Part shown: piece by piece, positions 12,102 to 24,595 of the stretch
Layout: each line of letters starts with the position of its first letter
Numbering within the stretch: the stretch's first letter is position 1
Made by a program: the position numbers and the translations under genes
Notes under the pieces: generated by a model
Seen by the model: the letters and a program-made list of their open reading frames with translations, nothing else
What the model was told of the DNA's origin: nothing
Database searches by the model: none
Assembly (NCBI GenBank): GCA_002633005.1
Contig: NMRA01000248.1
Span: forward strand, 62,001 to 126,000
Direction of reading: 5' to 3'
DNA length: 64,000 bases
DNA from: Phoronis australis
Lineage: Eukaryota > Phoronida > Phoronidae

Positions 12102-15100
12102 ACGTGACAAATTGTAAGTGTCCTGATAAACGGACAACTCCCTGTTACTTCTTAAAACGCAAGTTATAAATCGGGCGCCTTTTCCACAAAGTATTTTAAC
12201 TTATGAATGGTACACCATACATGTATAATTAATTAGGAGTCAATTTCTTACTGTTAATTGTCCAATTTATTTATTGCTAATTCAATATGAAAATTCTACG
12301 ACTGATAAGCTCGCGATGATCCCCGGCCAATCATAAGCAATATCAGGAAGCGATTCGTGTGAAATAAACTGGGTTTTCCTGTCATCTCCACCAAATTGTT
12401 TGATTTTCCGTAAGCACCAACCACTGACCAAACATAATATTTAGCACCAAACTTGTAAGACGCAAGCCCAAAGAAGATTAAATGTTTTTCCGTTACCGTT
12501 TCAACGCACTTGCTTACGCACCTCAAGCGCATCAAAATAACAACCTTTTAAATGCAATAGGGGGACAGGAGAACATTGGGCCGGAGTGACATCAGGACGC
12601 ATGAAAATGGGATCGGGGGAACATCGGGACGACAGAATATCGGTCCTGGGAAAAATTGGGTGCGTGACATAGGGATTTGGAATGCAGGGACCGGGTAGTA
12701 GCGGGCCTACCCAACAAAACATGTTGCAGCCACCAAATTCAAAGTTGCTACCGTTCAAGGTAAGCTTTAAGACATTTTAGAAACTATAGAGTGGTGACAA
12801 CTATTGAGAATTGCTGTCATGGTAAGGGAAACGTAAAATCTCAGAAAATCCTGTAAATACGTCAACTAGTCAAGTAACCTCAGTGCGGGTAAATCTCTGA
12901 GATGGGTAGAGACTGAAGGCAGCTGCATCATTGTGGCTAGGTTTCCTTGTTCTAGCAAGACAATTAGAACCACTCAGTAGTTAGTACTTGCGACTGACAA
13001 CCATTGTTGAACACGCTTCCACTGAGCCTTTTGCTAGATTTCAACAGGCGCAAACAACCGTTAACATAGTTTGGAATCTATTGAAAGTGTTCGATGGTAT
13101 AGCACCAAAATGCTTTAACGGAATTCGATGTGGAGTCAAATTAACTTCTTGCTATAGTCATATACAACACTCTGACAAGGCTTCTCGACCGAGAAATTTC
13201 ATTTTCTTTTCAACAGGTGATGGTTGGCCAACGACACTGTTATCTAGACAGGCTGATGTGTACTTAAAGTATCCCAACAGACCCAACTGAGGAGGAAGGT
13301 GCGCGGCGATCGCATTGATATTGCCACTGAACCTTTTCACAGCGTACAGACTTATTGGTGACACCACAAAAAAGGAAAGGGCAATGATGTTGGAGTTTGT
13401 TGAGAAAATTTATCAGTAGCTTACATAGGATGTGTGATTTAAATGCAAATAAGGAAAATAAAGATCATAACGTCTAAAATGGAATCTGTATTTGCCTTAA
13501 CCCACACCGAATGTATTCGAAAACTCACAAAACCAACCTGCAAGCGCCATTCATGTGGAGCCCACAGATTCGTATACACAGTTCACAAATATATTTTGTA
13601 CAATTTCACAAAAACTTCTTGTACAAATACATCTACATGGTAGTATTTTCGTGTCGGGTCGAAATATCTGTGTAACTCCGCTTCTAAGCATTCTAGGAGT
13701 TCCTTGCAACATCATACACCTCACGGGATACTTCAGTGCGTAGATATAGTATTGTAGATACGAAGGTCATGAAATTGCATGATCCTACTCGACAAAAAGA
13801 CATGAAGATTTCGTATTTCTCTCCTGAAGATGGTGAAATCACGAAAATCGTATTCTGAACTAACGACCTGCATGAACACTAATTATCGTATGGACGCATC
13901 TTCAGAAGGACAAAGGCCACAAAAAGTAACTGTACTATATGTACTTGTACTTAGCTTCGGACTCACAAAAGTACGATAAACAGAAAGGAAAACTGGACGC
14001 CGCCAGTAGATATTTTTCTTTATTGTACGTCATGCATTTCGTGGTATAACTTCTTAAACAACACATACAACTTTAACTTTGAATCTTATCTCGCTAATGT
14101 AACTGTTAATACGTTTTTGAATTAATATGCTATTCTGTTGGGAAATCAGGAGACTGGCATTTCTTGGTCACCCAAAGAATGAAGCAAGCAGTATTTCACC
14201 CTGTGCTTCGGGCCATGTGCACCAGTCACCTACGGAATGTACACCGACAAACACATCGATATCTTTTTAGGCGGTTAGTGGCGCTGGACATTCACAATCT
14301 TCCTGAAGGCGCTAGCAGGTTCAATATACCGCACATCGGTATTTTACACACAAAATAAGTGACACCACAAAAGTTCCTTATTTCTAGAGACTTGACTCGA
14401 CCTGGCGTGTCAGTCATTAATTTTCGTCTTCCAAAGTTCAGTAAGAAAAGGTGGATCGAACTTTTACAATTACTATAGTATTTTAAGCGATCAAAATCAA
14501 AAGTCACAAACAAATAAAATAGGTGCTGGAATGACGTGTAGTTACCGATGGTTAAGAAGACTAAAATTAAAAGTATGACGTAAAACGACGAGCGTTGGAT
14601 GACCATGCGGTCATCTGTGCTACTTTATATATCTATATTTTCTGCAGTCTGTGTCGTACCCTTGACAAAGAGCGTACCGCTGGAAACGGGNCGTTTTACT
14701 TTATACTAGTAAAATCAGAAGTCAGTCTTTCTTTCTAACGACGGGAATAAAACAGCGAATACTTCTCAGTGTAGCGTAAATGAAGAATGGGCACGTTGAA
14801 TAATGTCAGGAGATAAAGACAATGAAAAGTTTCAGCATTAAGTAATAATCATGCCCCAGATATTTGCAAATTTTGACAATACTGAATAGTTCAAAACCAA
14901 ATTTTTAAAAATGTAGAAGCTACAGTTCAACCAATCACAACTTTAACTTTGAAAAATCACTGCATCAACATTTTTGACATCTCAGCAAGTTAAAGTTGAT
15001 ATTTTGACATGCAAACTATACAAATCTAACAACAGTCATTGCATATTATTATTACACGAACACTGGTACCCTGATCTGCGATTGCCTAACACGTAATATG

Positions 15101-16257
15101 AAGACTTCCGTTATGGGGTGATGTTGACCAATTCAGGTTTAAAACTCCTGGAGGTGTACACAAAGCGTGAAGCCAATGACAGAACATCAAAACTGGCAAA
15201 ACATACCAGTCTAATGAAGGACGATTAACGTAGAAGGAAAGTAATATCAGTTTTCGTATCATAAAACATTTTTTGACCGAACCCTTGAGCGTATTAGGCT
15301 ATATGGAATTCAAGATATCGTCCAGGAAAAGGGTTTGAGTGTTTGCAACAGTGACTAACGTATAAAACACTTGAACATGATTTTTGGGTTATTTTACCTT
15401 CAGTATTTGTTATTTTGACATTAAGTGAGAGCGCACGACATCACATTTTACAGTGACGTTATACAAAACAATCAGGCAAACCGAATATATACATGTAGGT
15501 GTGACTTACTCAAACGGCAATTTTGAATATATCAAAAACCTAGGTTGTTCGCAACAATTAAACTTGTTTCACAATCCCAACAAACAACAGAATCGTCATC
15601 AAACGACATGCTGTAGGAGTAATCCCGATCTTGAAATTGGCGCTTTTTGAGAATGTCAAATTGCGCATAATTGTTTGGCGTTGTTTGAGCTAAAATAGCT
15701 CGAAAATGAAGCCAATCACCCCATATTTTTCTTTTACACAAAAAACAATCCGGGCAACAAAACAAGACATGAAACAAAAAACAGCGGTGTAGCTTTTTGA
15801 GTAGAAAACAAAACGATGAAATTCGAGGTACTCAAATTCCGTAAATTAAGATTACTTACGCTGACCTAAAGACATCAGTAAACAGCTAAATATGACTAAA
15901 ACCTTTAAAATATAAAACTGATACCGTACAATGAAATTAATTGATTTTTAAAAGAACTTCAATCCCATGGCTTTTCAGTTACCCATGTGAATTGCAATTG
16001 CTTACAGGAGTGCCTTTGTTTAAGCGTCTGTAACGGAAAAACTATTTCGAATCCTCTTAACGGAAATCTTTCTCAAAACAATGTCGGCCAGCGACTTATT
16101 TCATCAATAGTCGATTAACAATCCCGGCGCACCTGTAGACATCTTGCTGTCGAAATACAAAGGGTTGACACAAATACATGAACTGATGCCTAGATCTTTG
16201 CAGATGTTTCCAGCGTTCGTAAGTCATTGCACAATATACTGGCATATTTCATATACT
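12102..16257. other. Intergenic stretch, CAP copy 1 to PTB gene
   Basis: Contains the probable CAP copy 1 3' UTR, the minisatellite near 12.6 kb and otherwise AT-rich sequence. The reading frames here are short and show no domain or splice pattern. Confidence 0.5.
12556..12710 (-). repeat. Degenerate short-period minisatellite
   Basis: About 10-11 bp phrases of the type GGGACNNCAT recur imperfectly over 150 bp. On the minus strand this gives a Pro-rich pseudo-repeat frame. Not judged coding. Confidence 0.5.
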
Positions 16258-16932
16258 TCAGTTAGAAAGCTCTTGAAATGCCAATGAAACTGAGAGTGCC
16301 AATCTCCGCGCTGATGCCGGTGAGTCGCACGACCAAGCGCGACACTCACCGTCCTGGTGAGGTGATCTCCCATGCATCATTATTATAGCAAATACTCGGA
16401 AACACTTGAGATCCTGCATTCCGAATGAAATGAATTCGATCGGTATCAATCCACTTTCAAATTCTTTATTTTTGTTCCCTTCATGTTCTCTAACGTAAAT
16501 TCCCTTTCTGGTCACATGCAAAACTACAAGAGGAAGTTCACTACCAGATGGAAGTTTACTCGCGCATTTTAACATATCCTCCACCAGGCGACGCGTGTGT
16601 TTTGCGTCGTGCGGGGCACCTGCAGACCTCTTTCCTAGGTATTTAACCTGAAACAACTGCGGTAGCGAGTTTACAGTAACCATGGTGAAGTCCACCAAAG
16701 GCAAAAGCTTGTGGATCTTTTGGAAAACCGATTTTCTCTTTTTCTTTTCCTTGCAGTCGTCAACAATTTTCGTATCTTGCCTCCAGATATCTAGCTTCTG
16801 TTCAGAAGAGTTGTCCTCATGAGAAACCAAGCAGTCTGTATCCGTATCGCCACTACATGTTGTGTTAGCTACAAATGCAAGAGACATTGCTTTCATTATT
16901 GTCTTAGTAACACTAGATGCTGCCTGCGCCAT
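16258..16932 (-). CDS. Intronless PTB/PID-domain protein
   Basis: A 224-codon frame starting at the ATG at 16932; the frame stays open upstream only to about 17028, with no other ATG. Residues 1-75 are low-complexity with a Cys/acidic stretch and a basic run (KEKKKRK). Residues about 94-222 read as a phosphotyrosine-binding (PTB/PID) domain: first strand FQVKYLGKRSAG, helix RRLVEDMLKCASKL, strand LVVLHVTRKGIYV, the paired IEFISFG / FRVFAIIM strands, and a closing amphipathic helix ending in SLAFQEL. PTB domains bind NPxY-type peptides on receptor tails or phosphoinositides. The subfamily is unclear (Dab/GULP, PID1 and FAM43 were considered, none obvious). It has no neighbours on its strand. 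It could be a retrocopy or a lineage-specific gene; the long open domain argues against chance. Confidence 0.7.
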   Translation of the reverse strand: MAQAASSVTKTIMKAMSLAFVANTTCSGDTDTDCLVSHEDNSSEQKLDIWRQDTKIVDDCKEKKKRKSVFQKIHKLLPLVDFTMVTVNSLPQLFQVKYLGKRSAGAPHDAKHTRRLVEDMLKCASKLPSGSELPLVVLHVTRKGIYVREHEGNKNKEFESGLIPIEFISFGMQDLKCFRVFAIIMMHGRSPHQDGECRAWSCDSPASARRLALSVSLAFQELSN

Positions 16933-19900
16933 GCACGGATTCAATGAGGCAGTAGCGACTCTATTTAATGGCAAATCGCCAATGCCGGCACGACCAAATG
17001 TCAAGAACTCGATCGCCGGTGGGAGACTTCACACGAAAACAGAGAACAAAACAATGACTGATTGGGGAATGTGAGTAAAATTATCGAAACTGATTCCGTG
17101 AAAAGCAGTTTATCGGCGAAAATGTAACAAATTATTTCACTTGAAGATGCAACCCTTCCAAATTCGGGGCTCTAACTGACGATGTGTCTGTCACTTTTGT
17201 TAATCTACAGTTAACTTTCTATTCAAGTGACGCTAATTTGAAGTTATGAGCACCATGTAATTCTAAATCGCGTCATTTGCCCAATTCGGCCACATAACGT
17301 ACTTAGGAGGTACCGATTGATTTAGAAATTCACCAGCTTGAGATGTCTCATTTGACAGCTGCGTCAGTGATTTGTATTATCATCACTCAGTGCAGTCATA
17401 TTTCAGGATAAAGGTTTACACACACGCACACCCTGGGAACTTCGCTAATTTAGAATTATAGATTTGTCACGCGAATTAAGCTCACACTTTCTTAGCGGCA
17501 TTTGCCCGAATTAGCTATAACATACTTAGGTCACGCTAACTGATTTAACCCCCCCCCCCTGCAGCAGACGGGAGCCGCCGTGCGTTTTTCTACCTCCGCA
17601 CGCGAGAAGAGTAGACTTCTAGAAGTGGAAATATGTATGGTATTAAGGTCATGTGTGAACTTACCTGCAACATTCGGTGCATTCGGCTAAATATGGAGGA
17701 AACAAAAGAGCTGAACTCAGAAGCGCAGAATGAAAATCTCTGATGCCCGGCAACACTCTTGGCTCAGCAAGTCTTGTCGCGGTTGATATATGGATGTTAT
17801 CCTTCATTTAATTGAAATTAGTTACAGCAAACCGCCTGGCAATACCACCCACTCGTAGTGATACCTTGGTGTCTAAAGCTAACAGCCGTAACGAGTAACT
17901 GGTCTGTCCAAGGCATCTTTTAAGTAAAAAATTCGACACTCAGCATTTCGTGGAACGGGTTGTTAAAAAATAGTAGTGACATTGTCTAAACAGTATTCAA
18001 TATGCATTTTGAAAGCATCCAGGTAACGTTCTTTAGTCGAAATAACGCATACTTTAATGCTCATGCTTAAAGAATAAAGACGCTTTGTAAGGACACAAGC
18101 TGTCAACGGCAACTCACAGCGATTTTAAACTCGTCAAGCCAGGTTTTGATTTAGACCACTGTCCAGCAAGATACGTACATGTATAGTCTATATCTTACGT
18201 GACCAGCAACCGAGGTCAAATTTTTTACTTTACATTTTACCTCGCATTTTTAACTGTTCCGCTCAAGATACGTGTCTATTTGCTTGAGTGAGTACACTGG
18301 TTTACGTGCACGATTGTATATTCCTAATTTGCATTTGACCCAAGCGTTCAAGCCAAAAGTTCGAGTTGAGTCTGAACTATACACTTCGCCAGAGCATTTA
18401 CTTGAGTGTAAGCTTGTGTATTTTGGGATCACCCTTTGTTACATGGAACAGACAGTCGTCCAGCTGACAACAAGTAATAATATACTCTAGCTATCACATA
18501 ATACTGACATCTTGGTTCGCACAAAATAGAGATAAAATGTAAAAAGGAATTTCGATCGAGTTCGATGTCGAATACGAAAATTAGTCTCCGAGCCCAGCCT
18601 CTACAGGTTTAGTTGTCACGTCCAGCCGTGTCATGTTTAATTCACCGAAAGTTGTCTCGAGAAATAACGAATTCTCAGTGAGTAAGAAACAGACTGTAAG
18701 ACCAAGTGGTCTAAATCAAAATTTCTACGACAGACCGCCGGTTTATACCCTCTTTAGGCAGACACTATAAGTCTTAACACAATACTTGAGCTTCAGTAAC
18801 TGAAGTATACTGTACCACTCGTTGTCCCAATTCTGAACTGGGAAATTGTGGATTCTTTCATCCGTTGTCTTCCCAATGCCACGTTCAATGTAGACTCAGC
18901 ACCCGCCCGAGCTGAGTTGTCCGGATTTGTTTCGAGTACACTCTGGTGTCGAAATTCTGCCATCCTGAACACTGACACTCACGCACGAGAGTTGTTCTGT
19001 CATTAATGACTTTGCGTATCGTTACAGAAATCCATGGTGTTCATCCGAAGGTGCGGCTCTACAGTTTGAGATGCACGTTGTATACGAACACCAGTCTTAT
19101 AGACGTAACAGCCCGTGGGCATTTGCCCTAATTTCGAACGAAAGGGGGTTACGCTGTTGTAACAGGTTACATATTCTAATAATAGCCTTCTTAGAGGCCT
19201 TTCCAACCACGAATTAAATACGGTGGACTAACCTTGTTTAACACAGATAATAAAAGCTCGGTCTGCCTTGAATGAAATCCTTTTTAAGGACTGTTTGGAG
19301 AACAAACTACATTACAGCAATATGAGATATGCGTATATTCGACGGATGTAAACGTTAATCACCGGGGCAGAGGGGTCCAATTCTGTATCCGTATTCTCCC
19401 AATTATGGCCCACTAACAATCCACCTATTAACCTCTGAAATTTTGAATGGAATGCAAAAGGCATTGGATTGGTTTGTGATTTATGTAATGAGACACAGTT
19501 TATTTCGTACATTCAGTGGTCCAAAAAATTTCAATGTTGATCCATCTTTTCTTTCCTTTTATAGCTTACACAATAATGTGAGACAACTGTTAGATGAGAC
19601 TTCTTCAAGCAAACTTTCCATTTTTCCATTAGTTTTTCAAAAGATGAAATGTGACAATAAGGGAACTGGGGGTATTTTACACGATGTTTTTGTAAATTTT
19701 CGTAATTTCTATGAAATTGTGAATCTGCTTCCGGAGTTAAAGTCAAACCCAATTCTCAAGATATTTAAATTAATTCTCTTATCTTAAACGCACCTAATGA
19801 TGCGTTGGGTACGATTAAAATGGCCACAGTCGAGAATTATCCACAGAACAATAAAAACAGATTGAACTAGCTGGGTCTGGAGACTCTGATCTATGCAGCC

Positions 19901-20985
19901 TCTGCCATGCGAAGTCAGAGGAAAATGCTCACATAACTTTTCTTTCGCCAACAGCTTTCTGCAAATGAATAAGAATTTCTCTCAAGTGTAGAGAAATATC
20001 TCAGCACTAATTTTGATGATTTCATTGTTATATTTAATAGTTTAGGATATAAGTCACTTTAACTGGTTATATAACTTTATCAAAAAGTCAATTTTCCTCA
20101 TCAAATGTAGAACAAATTGCAAATTTCAAAATTTAATTTACCTGTTGTTTGTAAAGTTTATTTTTCAAGAAAAATGAAAACATATTTATGGAAGCGAATA
20201 GGTGCCCCAATAAACACCCTGACAAACACCACAACACCCTAAAAACTTCACAACGCCCCTCCCGTCAATAACCACGACACTCTAAAAATCTCTAATACAT
20301 CCCCCACAATCGCCCCCAACATCCCAAAATCCTCCCAACACTCGGGCATTTATCTTAAAAAAAATTTACCCAAACAACACTACCTTTTGTTAAACATATA
20401 TTTACTGATATCTAATTCTTCTTTTATGTACTCTCCGTATTGTGCATATTTGTTGCCTGATGGGTCTGAGGACTTTATTTTTTGCACGTCATATGAGTAT
20501 ATGCTCTATCCTGCCTTGGAACCAAATAGTCCAAGCAAAGCCTTAGGGGCACACTACAGTTACTACAGGGTTTTGGCTGCCGACACTGACACACGTGGAG
20601 ACGAGTCCTTATCTCACGTCCTTATCAAGAGTCTGAAAAAAAAAACAAACGGTTTTTGGCGTTCCCAACTCAAAAGCGCTAATCATGACAACAGAAACTT
20701 AATTTTGCTACATGTTTTTAATCGGCTAATTCACATCGAGAAAAATACTGGCACACAAAAATAGGACCCAAAACACCAAATTTGACAGTTTTCTCCCCAA
20801 ATTTGCTACTTGAAAAAAATCTGACAGCAGATTCAGAATGCTCGTTCTCTCTAGATTCTAAAAATGTGGTTATAGTACGTCTTTTACCAACTACTTTTTC
20901 GCAATTTCGATCTGTCTGACAGCCACCCGGTGAAATCGCACCCGTTTTCTCAGTCAGCAGGCGACAGGGGTTGAAAGCAAGCGAC

Positions 20986-21295
20986 CAGTGGCGAATTTAG
21001 GGGTGGAGGCAAGGGTGCCATGCCCCCCTATAATTGTACTCCACATACCATTTGGCAGTTCGGGTGCAAATTGCTGACTAGCACATGTGCAACCAGGGTG
21101 GCTCGGGGGCTGAATAAATAATGCATAGGCCCTGAACAAACTCCGTTTACCGTTTTGTTTAGTCAAAAGGTTCGCAAAACTAAAAATTCGAGACCCCTGC
21201 ACCCCTACACTTTAGGCTGGGCGCGCGCATCTGCCAAAATTCTGCTTTTTCCTGTGCCCTGGCCCCCCCGACTCAAAATCCTGAATCCGCCCCTG
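20986..21295. mobile_element. Short TIR element, family CAGTGGCGG, 5-bp target duplication
   Basis: Starts CAGTGGCGAATTTAGGGG and ends CTGAATCCGCCCCTG. Flanked by GCGAC on both sides (20981-20985, 21296-21300). Non-coding, 310 bp. Confidence 0.65.
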
Positions 21296-22776
21296 GCGAC
21301 AGCCACCATTTTGCATGGAAAGTGGGTCACGGTTAAAAATTTTTGCTTTTTTGAATCAAAAACACAAGTAAATCCGTTTCCTGGCATTTTTTTCAACAAA
21401 TTCCTCAAACCTCCCGCCAAACTTGACAAACGCCCTATATTTTAATTCTATGGACTAGAAAATGCCCTGAGGCTAAAGCCAGAAGTGCCATCTTAGCACA
21501 AGGAAACGTGAGTTTAACCACTCTAATACAGACCCGTCAAATAATAGGTGAAGTTGCCTTTTTGTGCTCCATTACGTCACCGCGTGAACCCAGCACAAAC
21601 AACAAAAGGCAATAGCAGTTGTATTGAGTAGGAGTTTGGACACCATTTTGTGGGCGGGTGTTGTTCGCTGCTGTTTGAATTAAAGGATGATTCTCGCGGT
21701 GACGAAGGGAAAAGCTAACCAGTTCAATACATTTGGCAACTTATGACGCTGGTGGACTTAGAATGATGTAGTACACGCAATCATTCGGGATCAACATCAA
21801 CATTTTTGTGGTCGGCGGAGTGAAAGTTTTTTGCTCCTCCAATTCGGGACAGCGATATGAACAGGGACCACCTATTTCCATTGTGTTGTGTGGCTTCTGG
21901 GGTGTTGTGAGATTAAGAATAATATCTGGCGTTGTAACTAGATAACAAGTGCAGTCTGTGCGCAACTATGCATGTGATGTGAATGTATGTCAGTCCATTT
22001 CAACATGTATGTAAGTTGATACGATGATTTTTCTATATTTGCATTTTTTGCATATTCAACATCTTTACCGGCCACAAAAATCAAAAAAAAGAATAACGCG
22101 AGGAGTGATTTCTACCGGACTGGGGGAGTCATATGGTAGTCACCAAAGTCAAATAAATAATTTTAGCAATTTGGCAGTGTAATCGGGGGTCTGTTTCGTG
22201 AACAGTGACTTCTAAGGCAGAAATTTGGTTCTATGGTCCCACTTCACAGACATCAAGTAAACGTTTACTCTGATGCAATTATGAACACACTAAGGCATGA
22301 AAGTAGCTTGTACACGTTTTCTCAATAAGTAACAGTTATGGGTATATTCCCAGATACTTTGTTCTTTTCTAAAGGGAGTTTTAGTGAATTATTTTTTGAA
22401 TTAAAAATGTGGAGCGCAAGACCAAATTTCATGAAACAGAACCCTTTTAAGATTACACGCTCCTTTGGTTGTGGTAGTTTTTTGAGCTGGGATTCAATTT
22501 ACCTTCTCCAAGTTCATTATAAACTGGAGACCGCTGCTGGCTCAACCATGGAATACGGGAATTTAGCGCCAGCCCGTATTCAATGGTTAAGCCGTATTCT
22601 ACGATTGGTGTACAGTCTCCTGGTGGACGGCAATTTTGATTTGGTCTTGTTTAGTATTGACACACCCCTTTCGCATTATATCCAGGGTTTCATTCACTCC
22701 CTTGCATAAATTCACTACTAAGATCAAACTCAGAGGAGTAGGAGACACCTTTGTGCAATGCTCGATTGTCCGTCAG

Positions 22777-22847
22777 CAAAGCCAGGATTTGAACCTGGGT
22801 CTCCTAAACGGAAGTCCGAGCTCAAACCACTGAGTCACACAGTCTCC
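22777..22847 (-). repeat. tRNA-derived SINE head
   Basis: On the minus strand a 71-base tRNA-like segment has an A-box-like TGACTCAGTGGTTTGAG and a perfect B box GGTTCAAATCC. Acceptor-stem pairing is poor, so it is a SINE or tRNA relic, not a functional tRNA. Confidence 0.6.
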
Positions 22848-24595
22848 TCTCTAAGTTTTGTTCATTTGGTTTACATAAAACATTCAGTCAAGACGTCGTT
22901 CCTGAAGAAACAGTTTTACTTCAGCAAAATCAGCAAAGATTTACCGATGGAAATTCCGACGATGTTTTTACCTTAGTCATGTTAAATAGTTCAATTGCCT
23001 TCATAACTTCCCCAACAAAACCGGGCAGAGCAGACGATAAACGCAATGGATCATTTCAACATGAGATTTTTGAGATTGTTTTATAAGCACATCATCCACT
23101 GAAGTATTAACTTTCAAAAGCTTTTTACAATGTACAGAAAATATCAATTAGCTTATTTAATGTTTCGTGGCTTATTACTGGACAATTTTAGTTTTATTAA
23201 AACAACATGCTTTGTTGTTGTCATGTAATACACCTTGCTTACTTTTAAATGACTTTGTTAATGAGATCCAATCGAAAGTAGAAATGGCTACAAAAATTCT
23301 ATAATTACAAACGTTCAATTTACATTTTGTCAGAAAATTAACAATTATCTATGATGTCAGTTAAAACGATCACAAGCAAGTCAATTATCAATTGATCTCA
23401 AATTAGTTTCTTTAATTATACAATAGTTTGGATTACATGTGTAAACCTTATAAGTGGGTCTGGTTCTACATGATTTCGACAGTATCGCTCATTTCTCGAA
23501 GGCTAGACAGTCACCATGTTTGGTTTTTCGTTGCTGTTGCTCTCTGGTTCGTAAGTTTTGTAGATTGGTTTTTCTGTCTTTTTTCTTTTCAATCGCATTT
23601 ACATTAACGTTTATCGAAGACGTACATGTGAGCGTATTTGCTAAGTTTATTTACGCGTACTTTTAAAACTTTTTGCTTATAATTCTTTTACGTTTTTTAA
23701 CAGTTTCAAATGATTTTGTAACTGAACGTCATTTAATATTGGGAAGGTGAAACAGGCTTTGAAGCACCGAATGCTGATGGGGAAAGACGGACCTTCAGAT
23801 AAGAAATACCGACACAAAACGGGAATGACTGACAGACATTTGGAAAACGACGAATCATTTACCCCATTTCAACTTTAAAGACGCACCAATTAACTTATGC
23901 TCCTCAAGTTCATAACATTGGTGCTAACAGACTGCGTTAATAATTCAGGCATTGTGTATCGCAAGTATATCCCTTGTCCAATCCTATTACTGACGATATT
24001 CACACAGCAGAGTTAGAAAATTATATTCCATGCACAAATAACCAGCTCTTTTCGATCAACGTTCGACACATATGTATAGAGTCCTATTTCTTACCATGTC
24101 CACGTCATACGTTGGCATGAATTTCAGTTTTTTGGATGGCGCAACTCCGTCCGTCCATTACAGCCCCGTCCTCACTTGTTGTCCGTTAGTCCAGTGTTTG
24201 AGTCCTTTCTTCCAGCTTCTTGTTTGTGTCCATTTTCGTGTCCTGCACACGTGTAAATGGAATTTAATCTACGGTTTGAAGAAGTTGATGAGATTTGGCT
24301 TTGGCCTGCTTTCGTAAGTTCCGTTATTGCTTTATGTCGAACACGACCTATAGGATCCGACTTCACGTACGACAGGTATACTGGCTTCAAGACCCTCAAC
24401 CGACATGGTACAATTGTGCGAAAATACAAGCGATAACTCGCTTTTTTAAGATTTCTAATTGTTACATCTTCTGACAAAATCGAAATCGAGACAATACAAG
24501 TCTCTCCGTTGCGTATTTCACCGTGCTTATTATCAGAAAGACATTACCCACAATGCAATGTCAGGTTGAAATAGTATACTTAGGATTGGTTTCAG

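Larger units (their letters stand above)
17029..24595. other. Intergenic stretch upstream of CAP copy 2
   Basis: Should hold the promoter and signal-peptide exon of CAP copy 2, neither of which I could identify. Short hydrophobic starts such as those at 23518 and 24270 end in phase 2 donors, which do not fit the phase 1 exon at 24596. Also holds the TIR element at 20986, the SINE head at 22777 and a hairpin at 22546-22588 (ATGGAATACGGG / CCCGTATTCAAT). Confidence 0.5.

Noticed and set aside
20387-20764. 125-codon plus-strand frame
   Set aside because: No recognisable domain, no splice partner, and located in AT-rich intergenic DNA; too weak to call.
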